Source: Corylus avellana (lineage: Eukaryota > Streptophyta > Magnoliopsida > Fagales > Betulaceae). Taken from it: a stretch of DNA of 64,000 nt. Location of the stretch: NCBI RefSeq assembly GCF_901000735.1, contig NC_081543.1:19944079-20008078 (forward strand), in the 5' to 3' direction. This document shows, in pieces, positions 1-11,895 of this stretch. The notes below the pieces were generated by a model, which saw nothing but the letters and a program-made list of their open reading frames with translations, did not search any database and was not told the DNA's origin. Every line of letters begins with the position of its first letter. Position 1 is the first letter of the stretch. A program made the position numbers and the translations under genes.

Positions 1-820
1 CATATAATGGCCAATCACATACATATGAGGAATTCAAGAAAACAGGAATTATTCAAGTTAAGCAACACAATATGATTATCACAAAGGCGCCAATATTGAA
101 ATATTAAATAAACATAATTAGGGCTTCAATCTAGCCCTCCTTAAGAGTTAGTTACACATAATTAAAATAAAACTAAAAATAAAAGGGAAAGAAAGAACTG
201 AAAACCACTCCTAAAAGTATCCTCCAAATTCCTCTCCCAAAGTTGTGTCTATTCCAGTATCCTTATTCTCAAGGTTTAGTCTATTTATAGGTTTAGGAAT
301 ACTCTAGAAAACCTAGAAACCCTAGTAAACTCTTAGGGTTTAGTCATAGTGCAACTAGGATTAGAAAAAACCTAATATGGAAAGCAAAGGGCGTCTGGCC
401 GCAACTTCTGGAATACTCCAGCGCATGGGTGCTCTCGATAGCATCCCGTGTGCGCTTGAGTGCACCTCTGCGATCGATCGTATGTCTTTTGCACTCGATT
501 GCAATGCGATCAAGTCTTCTCTTGTGCGTACGAGCGCACACCTTGCAATCACTTGTCTGGACCTGTCTGGAAGTGCGCTCGATCACAGGTCTCCTGTGAT
601 CGATCACACTACCAAGATGCTTTTGCTTGTTTTAAGTCTTCTAGCTTTTTTCCAATTTTATTTGTTAAGCCCGATACTTCCAAGAATGCTTTCTTTTCTT
701 CCAAAAACCTATAAAACAAAGAAAATATAAAAAGAAAGTAAAATAGCACAAACTAACAACACTAAGGAATTAACACATATAAGTTTAAGGGTTAAAATAT
801 GAATATTTTAGCACTTAACA
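1..820 (-). repeat. LTR fragment, hairpin-LTR family
   Basis: The stretch matches 25021-25924 closely along its length, so it belongs to the LTR family that flanks the element at 20435-25924. Its + strand end is CTTAACA at 820, where other copies end CTTATCA. In LTR sense it reads on the minus strand, so this is the U3 side; the rest lies left of the window. Bases 430-610 hold a cluster of CGATCG-centred motifs. It interrupts a gag region that is readable again from about 849. A target duplication cannot be tested because only one end is present. The short ORFs here are chance readings of the motif cluster. Confidence 0.8.
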
Positions 821-848
821 CACACACTTCCCCACATGTCTCAGGCTG

Positions 849-2397
849 CCGGACATTACAGCAGCCCACTATGAGATTAAGCCTAGCACTATACAAAGTC
901 TACCATCTTTCCTAGGGCTTAGCAATGAAAATCCTTACGACTTCCTCAATGAATTCTTAGCAATCTATTCTACCATTAAATTGACTGGATTCACTAAGGA
1001 TGCTCTAAGGATGCGTCTCTTTCCTTTCTCCCTCAAGGAAAGAGCCAAACATTGGTTCAATTCCTTAACACCTAACTCAATTACTTCTTTGGCTGAATTG
1101 CAACAAGAATTTCTGAAGAAATATTTCCCCAAAGGAAAAACCAATGACATTAGGAATGCTATCACTAGTATCTCCCAATATGAGGGTGAGCAATTCCATG
1201 AGACCTGGGACAGACGAAGGGACCTTCTTAGATCATGCCCACACTATGCTGTCCTGAAATGGCAGCTTGTGCAAAGCTTCTTTGATGGCTTGACCGAGCC
1301 TCATAGACAAATGGTAGACGCATCCTGTGGGGGGACATTATGTTGAAGAGTGAGGATGAAGCATGGGCCTATCTGAAAATTTGAGTAGTAATTATGTTCA
1401 TCATGCTTCCATTGGACGTAGGGCACCTGCACCTAAGGCACCAAAGTGCGATGGTCTTTTTGAGGTAGGGCATTTTGCGGATGTAGCCACCCAACTAGTT
1501 GATGCTATCACTAGGAAGTTAGATCAATTGATGGTTGCTGGTCTTTCTCCTAATTCTGCTCACATGCACACACGACCTGAACCATGCTCATTTTGTTCTA
1601 GTCCTATGCATCATCTAAATGACTACCCTTCTGTTGGAAATTATGCTGATATTTCTAATGAGCAGGTCAATGCAGCTTTCTCATGACCGGGTAATGATTT
1701 GTATTCCAAAACCTATAACCCAGGCTGGAGAAATCAAGCTCAATCCAATAGGCAGCCCTACCAACCTCCTTCCACATACCAGCCTCCACAGCAGCAATAC
1801 CAAGTTGCACCACCTCCTTGGTCAAATTCTAACTTTGAGGATCGGATGTTGCAAATGATGAACGAGATGACCGGCAGGGTGGGCGAGATGAGTTAGACAG
1901 TGAACTCGTACACTCAATCAATTTCCAAGTTAGAGGCTTAGATGACACAAATGGCCAAAACCCTCAACATAATGGAAGAAGGGAAGCTTCCAAGTCAGCC
2001 GATGGTCAATCCTAAGGGACTGTACATTGGGGAGGGGAGTTCCTCTAATCTAAAGCAAGTCTAGGCCATCACTACATTGTGGAGTGGAAGAGTGGTAGAC
2101 AATCATATGAAAGAAAGGAAAGACGAGCAAATTGAGGCCTCACAGAATCTACATCAGGACAAGGGTAGACACGTAAGCATAGAGGCATCTTCTTCATTTG
2201 ACCCCACTCCTCAGATACCATATGAGCCTAGGGTCCCATTCCTAGAGTGTCTCAAGGCACCTTCCCACTTCGGGAAGCGAAGAGAGAAGATACAAGACAT
2301 GATGGAGGTCTTCAAGCAAGTCAAAGTTAACATCCCACTCCTTGATGCCATCAAGCAAATTCCAGCCTATGCAAAGTTTCTCAAGGACTTGTGCACT
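849..2397 (+). pseudogene. Athila-like gag remnant
   Basis: The frame is open upstream of the ATG at 981; readable gag starts near 849. The segment 849-1340 has the retrotransposon gag domain, with a LRMRLFPFSLKERAKHW core, a basic KKYFPKGK stretch and an FxxGLTEPHR motif near the end. A frameshift near 1345 leads to a Cys/His segment (CSFCSSPMHHLNDYP, about 1588-1632) and then a Gln/Pro-rich part (1700-1900). Stops occur at 1684, 1894 and 1939. From 2220 the frame shows the gag-protease linker with LLDAIKQIPAYAKFLKDLC (2340-2396), also seen on the minus strand at 56548-56842. The gag protein would form the cytoplasmic particle; this copy cannot. Confidence 0.8.
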
Positions 2398-2897
2398 TAA
2401 AAGAGGAAGAATCAAAAGCATATTCCCAAGAAGGTCATTCTCATCGAGCAAGTAAGCTCTCTGATTCAGTATAACACTCCTCCAAAGTTCAAAGACCTTG
2501 GAGCACCAACAATTTCATGCGTCATCAGAAACACTGAGATTGAGGGAGCCCTCCTCAACTTAGGAGCTGGTGTGAATCTGCTTCTTTATTGGTATATCAG
2601 CAACTTGGCTTAGGGTAACTGAAACCTACAAGTACCGTCTTGCAATTGGCTGACCGATCTATCAAGAAACCCCGAGGGATTGTGGAAGATGTCATCATCA
2701 AGGTGGACAAGTTCTACTATCCAGTTGACTTCATAGTTCTTGACACAGAATCTATCCGAAATCCAGAGAAGCAAATTCCTATCATCCTCGGGCGACCTTT
2801 CCTAGCCACAGCCAATGCATGCATCAATTGTCAGATTGGAGTAATGAAGATCGCCTTTGGGAATATGAAGATCAAACTGAACATTTTCAATGCCTTC
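2398..2897 (+). pseudogene. Athila-like retroviral-type protease remnant, active-site Asp lost
   Basis: The frame continues after the stop at 2398. The protease segment starts near 2540. Where the family has the catalytic D of its D-[LTS]-G-A motif, this copy has AAC (Asn) at 2557-2559, giving LLNLGAG. Next come LQLADRSIKKPRGIVEDV (from 2641) and the flap-end motif PIILGRPFLATANA (2785-2826), both usual for plant Athila proteases. Coding is interrupted at 2897 by another element and resumes at 8682. A homologous minus-strand copy lies at 54300-54671. Confidence 0.75.
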
Positions 2898-4219
2898 TGT
2901 TGTGCAAATTTTAATACTCGCAAGTGCACTAATCGTTTGCAATATAATGGATTGCAAGTGCGAGGTCGAACCCACAGAGAATTGTATTTTTTAAAAAGCA
3001 ATTTAAATCTAAACTAATTAAATCCTAACCTAGTTCCAAAAAGGTTTTGAATTTTTATTTTTTTGAAATTAAAAGACAAACATAAACTAATTAAAATAAA
3101 CTAAGAGATAAAAGACTAAGGTTTGGGAATTCACACTCATCGAATCATAACAACATACTTCCATATTTATCAATATTAATCTGAAGCTCTCACAATTAAA
3201 ATCTTATATATGTTTTACAATGCTTTAACTGTTAATCAAAATCATCCCATATATCCATTCATTGCACAAATCACAAAAGGAATCCAATATCAATTAAATC
3301 ATCAGATGTATCCGTAAATCACAAAAGACATCCAATCTTAATTGAAACACCAAATGTATTCGTAGAACAAATCACAAGGGATATCCAATTATTTAGGCAA
3401 ATAAAATCAAGCAATCAATTATGTGAAATTATCTTAAATCATCAAGTGTATCCTTGAATCACAACAAGATATCCAAGAATCATGCCACATATTGAAAAGA
3501 AGTAAAATAATTGAAGTAATAAACCCAATAAAATCAAATAAAAAAAAAGACTTACATGAAAGTATTGATGTTCTTCATTGGTGAGGCGAGAAAAACTGTA
3601 GAATTTTGCTCTCTGGAATTCTATATCTTTTCTTGAATGCAAAGAGGTCTATTTATGGGCTTAGGAAAGTCCTAGAAGCCCTATTAAACCTAGATAATTC
3701 GGAGGTCTGTCTCACAGTCAAAATAGAAGTCTAAAATCGAAATAGGATTTGTCCAAATTTGTGACCTTTTATTGCAGCGTGATTTTGGCATAGTAGCCGT
3801 CCTAATTAGGAAAATTATATTTCACAACAAATTGCATTATTTTACATTAGCTTTCCAATGTCGCTTGAATCACTTCCATCTGATATTTGAACGGACAGTT
3901 ATGGTCAAAATACTAAGACGTATACAGAATCTGAATTTGAATCCGAACCGAAATCTTATCCAATCTGATATTTTATCCAATTTAATCTAATTTAACATTT
4001 TTCTTGGATTTGGTTAAACTTAACCCCATCATCTAGGTCTTTTCAAAGTATGCTTTCTTCCAAACTTTGCATTTTTACCTTGAAAGCTATAGTTTTTCTT
4101 TAATGACCTACAAAATACTAAAAACACAAAACTAACACAAAATATTAAATAACGACACAGCTAAAAGATTAACTAATGTAAATAAAGGGGTCCAAGTATG
4201 CAATATTTGGCACTTATCA
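2898..4219 (-). repeat. LTR of element A (3' LTR in element sense)
   Basis: Left LTR, 1322 bases, the direct repeat of 7280-8676. It lacks about 75 bases present in the right copy near 7967-8041. Between 3255 and 3480 a degenerate unit recurs about four times, with phrases such as AAATCACAAAAG, GTATCCGT and ATATCCAA in alternation. No coding content is expected; short ORFs inside are chance. Confidence 0.9.
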
Positions 4220-5509
4220 AACACCCCCAAACTTACATTTTGCTAGTCTCTTATCAAAACAAAACGAAAAATAAAATGAAAGCAATAAACAAAAATCCTC
4301 TTTCGTGGGAGAGACGATTACATTTAACATATGCAACAAGCCTTTTAAACCCCTAGGCATCCCTAGTGAACGAGTGAAGTCTCATGAGGGCTTAACAGGA
4401 ATGATACCCACAAACATTGTAGCACTATATTGTTAACAAGAAAAAAAATTTCATATAAACCATGGTTCTTATTCATGAGCAAACTTAAAAAGACGAACCC
4501 CTTCATCACAGTCAATAGGAAATCCAAAATCAATTCACTCATAAATGGACAATTTAGACCTCATATGTTCTGAAAAGTGTAAAGTGTAATTAGTACACAA
4601 TCATGAAGCTTTCAGCTTAAACTCAAGACAAGTTCTATAAAATTCGTAAAAATCTCTATCAAATGAAACAGCCAAGGCAAGATATGCAATTTTTTTCTTT
4701 TTAGGCTCTACAATGTCTAACTCCCTTAAGCTTTCTAATTGACCCATGTAACAAGTGTTAGGCCAATGACTCCCAAGCCAGGTGGCTTTAGGGCACTAGA
4801 TGTAGAACATCCCTAAGGGCTTATTAACTTAAGTCAAAAAGGCTACGAAGTCAGATTAGCCATATCATAAATCAACACTGAACTTCACACCTTTTGAAGC
4901 GAACAGTCAATGCTTATTGAGGCAAGATATCCGGTTACTCAGCGGAAAACTCAACATGATCTTTCTTTTCTTTTTCCTTCTCTTTTTTTTTAAAATTTTT
5001 TTCCTTCTTTTTATATATATATATATATCTTGCAAGCCAATGGTTATTCATCAATAGGTCATCCAACAAATCTCAAAGAGAACAAGCTTAAGCTCAAATA
5101 TCATACCTTACAGAAAACATGCTAATGTGCTCATAAAAATTTATCTCAAAACAAGTGAAATCTCTTTTACCCAAAAATAAGTCAAAGAACTCAGACTCCT
5201 AATGACATAATGATGTGTTCAACGCTTTAAGCAAGCTAATGAAATGTAAATCACAATTACAGTTTAACTCAAACATGACAACAACATAGCACATTTTTTT
5301 TTTCAAAAAAAAAAAATTTAAATGCAAAAAGACAAATAAAAATAAACAAATAAGAACAAAAATAATCAGACAAAGTGTTTTTCCATACCCCCAAACTTAA
5401 ATTACACATTGCCCTCAATGCGTAGTATAGAAATACATTACCAGAAGTAAAGAAATCTGAGTGTGAACAAGGCTAGGGAGTCCCCCAATCTTAAACACCA
5501 AAACACCTG
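4220..5509 (-). other. Non-coding 3' region of element A
   Basis: Between the left LTR and the gag remains there is only AT-rich non-coding sequence with oligo-T/A runs and a (TA)n at 5014-5030. The end next to the LTR holds the polypurine tract on the minus strand. Parts resemble 21944-22900 and 55977-56440, so several non-autonomous families here share this 3' region. The + strand counterpart of element O is 9165-10415. Confidence 0.6.
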
Positions 5510-6760
5510 TCAACAAAAACTAACAGCAATATTTTTTTCACAGAAACAAAACATCAAAAGATCAATTGCTGTTAGAAACAAAAACAAATAAAAAGAAATG
5601 CAATATAATGAAAAAGGAAAGAAAAAATTTGTGGAGTGAAGTGCAGAAAATAAACTGGAGGAGAAAACTTTACAGCGCTTCCTCCTTTCACGCGGATGTC
5701 CAACCAATCCGTTCCACCCCTTCTTCTTCAAAACTTTATACCCCTCTGGAAGGATATTTCGCCATCTTATGTAGAATTTCTTACTTCGAAGGATCTTCTT
5801 AGGAAAGTGGTTCCTAGATTTGTGTGCTTGTGTGCATAAGTACTTGAGTATCTTGACATAAGATGGCTCTTTGAGACATTTAGGCGATGAAGCTTTGGGC
5901 TCTTGATGTGTGCTTCAGTACTCACTTCTATGTCACTGGGCAGATTAGGATCCGTTAGGGGCTCATTATTCTCATGGTGCTCAACTTGCTCCCATTTCTC
6001 TTCCTCCTCTTTGTTATCCACAATTTCCTCACTCTTAAGTGTGATGGTGACTTGGGCATGCTCATGATAAGAATTTTCGAAATCATCTCATCAATCATGT
6101 AGTGCCTTTAAGCCATCAACTGACTTTGAAGCTCTTCTTCCTCAATTATATTTAAGTCAGCAACTAGATGACCGATCTGTAATTCTATCTTGGTCATGGC
6201 CTGCTTAAGTTCTTGTATATCTCTGTTGTTAGCCATGTTGGAATTCCTCATCTCCTATACGGCTTGATTGGTGAAACCTTTTAGCTCTTATATATCTTGG
6301 GAATTTCTCATGGTAGTATTCTTCATATCTTGTATGTTCTTATCCATTGATTGCATGAATGCTTTCATCATGTCTTCCAGTGATGACTGTGGTGCAGGCT
6401 GTGGCACTTGAGTGGTAGATTGATAAACAGGAGGTTGAGCTTGATGATCGAACTGCGGATATTCTGAATGGTGCAATTCATCAAATTGGTGAGCATAATT
6501 TCCTGTAGCCTGAGCTAATCTTGAGAAATTAGATTGGTTGCTCCAGTCTGGGTTATAAAAATTGAAATTTGAATCAAATCCCGGACTGGAGAAACTGATG
6601 TTCATTTGTTCATATGAAAAGTTAGATCTAGCTGCTCTGATTTGGTCTAATTTGTCCCATAAGTCGTTGAGCTCAGCTCGCAGATCTGGACAATTGTTTT
6701 CCTCATGATAAGGATTGAAACAATATGAACATGGTTTATATGGTTAAAATTTTGAAGGTC
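5510..6760 (-). pseudogene. gag remnant of element A
   Basis: Minus-strand fragments in order: a Cys/His knuckle CSYCFNPYHEENNC near 6690-6735, an Asn/Phe/Gln-rich segment with a MNISF start (6605 down to 6288), an acidic Lys/Glu-rich part (6021 down to 5767) and a C-terminal tail KKGWNGLVGHPRERRK (about 5731 down to 5680). Frameshifts and stops separate the pieces. No protease, RT or integrase motif is present. The tail recurs in two other elements of the window (9080-9130 and 18865-18915). Confidence 0.65.
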
Positions 6761-7255
6761 GGTGGTAGGAGCTGGTGTCCTATAACTAGGAGAGGCATTA
6801 AAATCATTAAAATGAAAATTCATGCTTCCCCCTCACTTTTTAGCATGCAAATATCCCACATAAAACATTAACCATTTTAATTTTTTTTGAAAAAACTAAA
6901 AAAAAAAAAAAAAAAACGACTAACTACCTAAGCAAATAAAACTAAAATTTAAAAACTCACAAAAAGGATCAAAAATAAAATTTTGGCAAAAATCTACAGA
7001 ACTGCTGCAGTTGCTGCCTTTGTTGCAAGGCAACGATCGATTGCACTAGCAGGGTTGTACAGAAGGTGCTGCGGCAGAAATGTAAAACAAGCCAAAACAA
7101 AAAAAAAAAAAAAAAAAACAAGAAAAATCTTTTTTTTTTCTTTTATTAGTAACACGAGTAAAACAAAACAAATTGCAGAAAAATAAAATTTTAATTATAA
7201 CTAGTAGAAGAATAAAACTAATTTAAACATAAATTGTTTTAAAAAATTTAACAAT

Positions 7256-7273
7256 TCCCCGGCAACAGCGCCA
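7256..7273 (-). promoter_or_regulatory. Primer binding site, tRNA-Asp type, element A
   Basis: On the minus strand the sequence is TGGCGCTGTTGCCGGGGA, the usual tRNA-Asp primer site of Athila-like elements with one C-to-T change. It starts six bases inside the internal edge of the right LTR. It primes minus-strand cDNA synthesis and fixes the element orientation. Confidence 0.85.
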
Positions 7274-7279
7274 AAAACT

Positions 7280-8676
7280 TGTTGTGTAAATTTTAAAACT
7301 CGCAAGTGCCCGAATCGTTTGCAATATAATGGATTGCAAGTGCGAGGTCGAACCCACAGAGAATTATATTTTTAAAAGAGCAATTTAAATCTAAACTAAT
7401 TAAATCCTAACCTAGTTCCAAAAAAGTTTTGAATTTTTATTTTTTTGAAATTAAATGACAAACATAAACTAACTAAAATAAACTAAGAGATAAAAGACTA
7501 AGGTATGAGAATTCACACTCATCGAATCATAACAACATACTTCCATATTTATCAATATTAATCTGAAGTTCTCACAATTAAAATCTTAAATATATTTTAC
7601 TATGCTTCAACAGTTAATCAAAATCATCCCATATATACATTCATTACACAAATCACAAAAGAAATCCAATATCAATTAAATCATCAGATGTATCCGTAAA
7701 TCACAAAAGATATACAATCTTAATTGAAACACCAAATGTATCCGTAGAACAAATCACAAGGAATATCCAATTATTTAGGCAAATAAAATAAAGCAATCAA
7801 TAATGTGAAATTATCTTAAATCATCAAGTGTATCCTTGAATCACAACAAGATATCAAAGAATCATGCAATATATTGAAAATAAGTAAAACAATTGAAATA
7901 ATAAACCCAATAAAATCTGATAAAAAAAGACTTACATGAAAGTATTAATGTTCTTCATCGGTGAGGCCTCATCCCCAACCTTAGTTGGGAATTTAGCTCC
8001 ACATAAAAATAAAACCTAAATCTAAAGAAAACCTAAACTAAAAAGAGAAATACTGTAGAATTTTGCTCTCTAAAATTTTATATCTTTTCTTGAATGCAAA
8101 GAGGTCTATTTATAAGCTTAGGAAAGTTCTAGAAGCCCTATTAAACCTAGATAATTCGAAGGTCTGTCTCCCAGTCAAAATAGAAGTCTGAAAATGGAAT
8201 AGGATTCGTCCAGATTTGTGACCTTTTATTGCGGGGTGATTTTGGCATAGTAGCCGTCCGAATGACGAAAATTATACTTCACAATGAACTGTAGTATTTT
8301 GCGTTAGCTTTCCAATGCTGCTTGAATCATTTCAGTCCAAGATTTGAGCAGAAAGTTATGGTCAAAATACTAAGATGTATACAGAATCTGAATTTGAATC
8401 CGATCCGAAATCTTATCCAATCTGATCTTTTTTCCAATTTAATTTGATTTAACCTTTTTCTTGGATTTGGTTAAACTTAATCACATCATCTAGGTCTTCT
8501 CAAAGTATGCTTTCTTCCAAACTTTGCATTTTTCCCTTTAAAGTTGTAGTTTTTCTTTAATGACCTACAAAATATTAAAAACACAAAACTAACATAAAAT
8601 ATTAAATAACGACACAGCTAAAGGATTAACTAATGTAAATAAAGGAGTCCAAGTATGCAATATTTGGCACTTATCA
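7280..8676 (-). repeat. LTR of element A (5' LTR in element sense)
   Basis: Right LTR, 1397 bases, direct repeat of 2898-4219. It keeps the segment at about 7967-8041 that the left copy lacks, so that indel post-dates insertion or came from a heterogeneous template. The promoter would lie here on the minus strand, but I could not place a convincing TATA box. Confidence 0.9.
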
Positions 8677-8681
8677 CCTTC

Positions 8682-9164
8682 TAGAATGCACCTGATCAGA
8701 ATACATGTTTCTTCTTGGATGACATTGGAGAAATTGTTGAAAACCCACCTCCTGATCCTCTATCTGAAGCCCCATCATGGAGAAACCCACCAGAGCCTAT
8801 GCCTCTCACTTCAAGTACTCCACCACCTGATGACAACCCCACAAGGGATATATTTCACTTAGAGGTTATTGAAGTGGACTTCATTAGGGTGGACAATTTT
8901 TTGGCAAGTTCTCTGGCTGCCCCGGTTTTTGAGAACCCCCATAGAGACAAGAGGTTGATCATAAAACCAGTTCGGGACAAACACCCTGAGTATCATCATG
9001 GGGAGCATCAAGACCTTTCAGCTAAGAGAAGCAGCTTTGGGATGTTAAGAGGAATCCTCTTCCTTGTGGAGTGCTACATGATCATAAAGAAGAAGGGATG
9101 GAGGAGCTTGATTGGACTTCTGAAGGATCAAGGTAAGATCCTTCGAAAATCGGACTTAAATTGA
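8682..9164 (+). pseudogene. C-terminal tail of the outer pol-less element
   Basis: Coding resumes right after the target duplication; the long open piece is 8715-9164. It is acidic and Pro-rich at the start and ends with KKKGWRSLIGLLKDQGK (9089-9139). The tail has the same GW..L(I/V)G..(K/R)(D/E) pattern as the ends of element A and of the remnant at 18372-18956. No enzymatic motif is visible. The stop lies just before a long non-coding 3' region, so in this element family the protein ends without RT or integrase. Confidence 0.6.
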
Positions 9165-10415
9165 GAAATACCTCAGAGGACCGAATGCAAGCCCTGTGCG
9201 CTCGACTCCTCACTCCACTAAGGTACATGATCTCCATCCAGGACATGTGTTTTTGCATATAAGTTTGAGGGTATGATATACCCACATCTGCTCATTCAGG
9301 TATTCCTATCCTCTTACTCTTGTTTTTCAGTTCTGTACATACATTGGGGACAATGTATGATTCAAGTTTTGGGGAATGGAAAAACAAAACACTGTCCAAA
9401 TTTTGTTGTTATGTCATTCGTAAGCATATGGTTGAGCTTAGATTTTGGTTTGAATTTCATTAGTAGGCTTAAAGTTATGAACACATGATCATTTGACTTA
9501 GGAATTTTGAGTCTTGTTACTTAATTTTGGCAACATAAGATGCTTCTTGTTTCAATTTAAGTTTATCTTGTGCACACTAGCACATCTCTGTGAGGTATGA
9601 AATTTGAGACCAATTATGTTTGTTTTCAATATTTTGAATTCTGTTGGGTGACGTATTGGATTAATAACCTTGGCCTGCTATTAAAAAAAAAAATCAAGTT
9701 GGAATTTTTCACTAAGTAACCGGATCTCTTGCCTCATTAAGTAGTGAGTGTTCGCGTCAAAAGTGAGAAGTTTGGTTTGATTAATAAAATGGCTAGCTTA
9801 GTTTTGTAGCCTTTTTTACTCGAGTTAGTAAGTCCTTAGGGGTGTCTTTACACCTAGTGCCCTAAAGCCATTTGGTTTAGGAGTCATTGACTTAACACTC
9901 GATACATCGGTCAATTAGAAAGCTTAAGGGAACTAAGTATATATATATATATGTATAAAATGTATGCCTTGGTTATTTCATCTGATAGGAAGTTCAATAA
10001 ATTTTGAGATGTTGATTCATTTATATTAGAATTATTTTGAAGCCTCATAATTATGTGTTAGTTCACTTTCCACTAATTGAAATTTGTTGTATCTCAATAT
10101 GCCATTGGTAAGTGATTTGACTTGTGAATTCCTTGAAATTTGGAAGATGGAGTTTATAATTTTAAGCTTGCTAATGAATGAGAACCATTATTTTTGTGAT
10201 GCTTTATTTTTTTTGAATGACATAATGATGACAATGTTTGTGTGTATCATTCCTAGAAAACCCTCACGAGACTTCACTCATCCTCTAGGGAATGCCTAGA
10301 GGTTTAAAAGGCTTGTTGCATACGCTAAATGCAATCGTACGTCCCACAAAAGATGGATTTATCTTTTTGTTTTTCAGTTTTGTTAAGGAACTAGCAATAT
10401 GTAAGTTTGGAGGTG
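9165..10415 (+). other. Non-coding 3' region of the outer pol-less element
   Basis: AT-rich, no coding sequence. It holds the phrase ACATTGGGGACAATG (9341-9355), which also occurs reversed in related elements, and a (TA)n at about 9938-9954. The last bases, AGTTTGGAGGTG, form the polypurine tract directly before the LTR. Confidence 0.6.
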
Positions 10416-11893
10416 TGATAAGCACTGAATGTTGCACATTCAAATCCCTTAACTCGCATATGTTAATTCCTTAGCATTGTTATTTGTTTGATTTTGTACT
10501 GTTTTATTGTTTTCAGGTTTTAAATAAAGATGCAATTAATTCCAATGATTTTGGGCTTAAAAGCACACTTTGAGAAGACCTAGAAGATATGATTAAGCTT
10601 AACTAATCATAATAGAGGACCAATATGATGTGGTTAAGTATAATCAAATAAAGGAAATGATTAAATCGGAATTTCTCTAATTAGATTCAAATTTGGATTC
10701 TACATATGTATCAGTATTTTGATCATAACTTTCTGTTCAGATATAGAAAGCTAATACAAAATACTATAAATCATTATGAAATAGGATTTTTCTAATTCGG
10801 ACATTTGCTATGCCAAAATTGTCCCTCAATAAAAGAATACAAATCTGAACGAATCCTATTCCGATTTGTACTAGGATTGCTTCCTAATTTGACTAGGAGA
10901 TTGAATTACGATTTTTCTGGATTTCCTAGGGTTTCTAGGGTTTCTAGGCTTCTCCTAATCCCTATAAATAGGTCTCTAAACATTGTAGAAAACACACTGC
11001 TTCCTAGAGTAAAAATTCATTGGAGCTTAGCAGAGTCATGAGCGGCTAAACCTCTTCGTGGGGTGTTGATGTAACTATATCCAAGCACAATGGTTTGATT
11101 GTATTTAATTTCTAAATTTTCAGCTTATGCATGTTGATTGTATAACTATGAGACTTGCTACCTTTTGATTTTGTTCTTAATTATTAAATGCAATTATTCT
11201 TAATTTTCAATTCAATATTAGTGAAATTCTTATCTTGTCTTAGAAAGTCTTTTACTTTTATTGAACTCAAAACATTCTTCTTTTCTGTGATTATAAGGAT
11301 GATGGTTATACAATGGGTTTAATTGACATATGATCAATAGGATTTGATTGACTATGCCTAAGGAAGATGGATTGTACTACACCCTAATTTAGTGTAATTT
11401 AGGTAGACAGTTTGTGCCAACTGAAAGTGGGTTATACTTATTCATTGATTATATGTATCCTGTTGTAGAATTTGATAATTCATACCTAGGGAAGACGGGT
11501 CGTACTGCATCTTAGTGTTTAGGTGGACGATCTGTGCCAACCGAAGATGGATTATATTTATTCTTTAATAAGGTAGTTTCTTGTTTATTTATAACATGCA
11601 TAGAATGAATTTCTGAATTAAATCTGATTAACCATTGTTGTGCAGATAGAGGTGAAGTCAATGCCCTGCACTCTTTCTCATATTTTAATTCTCTTTATTT
11701 TTATGCTATTTAGTTACACAAATCAAATCAATCTCTCTTTAATTAAGTTACTTTTGATCTTTTGAATTTGATAACAAAACCCTTGCAGTCCTTGAGGATC
11801 GATACCCTCTCTTTAGCCTTATCCTAGAAGGATTCATCCTATTGCGAGTGGATAATTTTATAATTGATATTTTTGCCCTAAAAAACCACATCA
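10416..11893 (+). repeat. 3' LTR of the outer pol-less element
   Basis: Starts TGATAAGCACTG directly after the purine tract and ends CCACATCA where the Tat-type reading frame takes over. The 5' partner is outside the window or destroyed. Several phrases (GGTTTCTAGG, CCTATAAATAGG near 10963-10974) resemble a promoter/leader; the TATAAAT at 10965 is the best candidate TATA box. A GAAGATGG/GTGCCAACTG phrase repeats at about 11365-11560. Confidence 0.75.
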
Positions 11894-11895
11894 AT

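Larger units (their letters stand above)
2898..8676 (-). mobile_element. Nested pol-less LTR element A with perfect TSD CCTTC
   Basis: Two direct LTRs (2898-4219 and 7280-8676) enclose 3.06 kb. On the + strand each LTR begins TGTTGTG and ends TTATCA, the reverse of TG...CA in element sense. CCTTC stands at both 2893-2897 and 8677-8681, a perfect 5-bp duplication. The primer site (7256-7273) complements the tRNA-Asp 3' end, and a G-rich tract (minus strand GTTTGGGGGTG) adjoins the left LTR, so the element reads on the minus strand. It carries only a degraded gag. The LTRs are very alike apart from one indel of about 75 bases, so the insertion is fairly recent. Confidence 0.92.
821..11893 (+). 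mobile_element. pol-less Athila-like LTR element (outer element of a nest)
   Basis: A + strand element made of gag, a protease-like segment, a short C-terminal tail, a non-coding 3' region and a 3' LTR. Reverse transcriptase and integrase are absent, so it is non-autonomous, of the gag-bearing kind sometimes called TR-GAG. Its 5' end is cut by the LTR at 1-820. The reading frame is split at 2897/8677 by a second element with a perfect 5-bp target duplication. It lies inside the Tat-type element whose RT begins just right of 11893. All its frames carry stops, so it is dead by itself. Confidence 0.75.
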
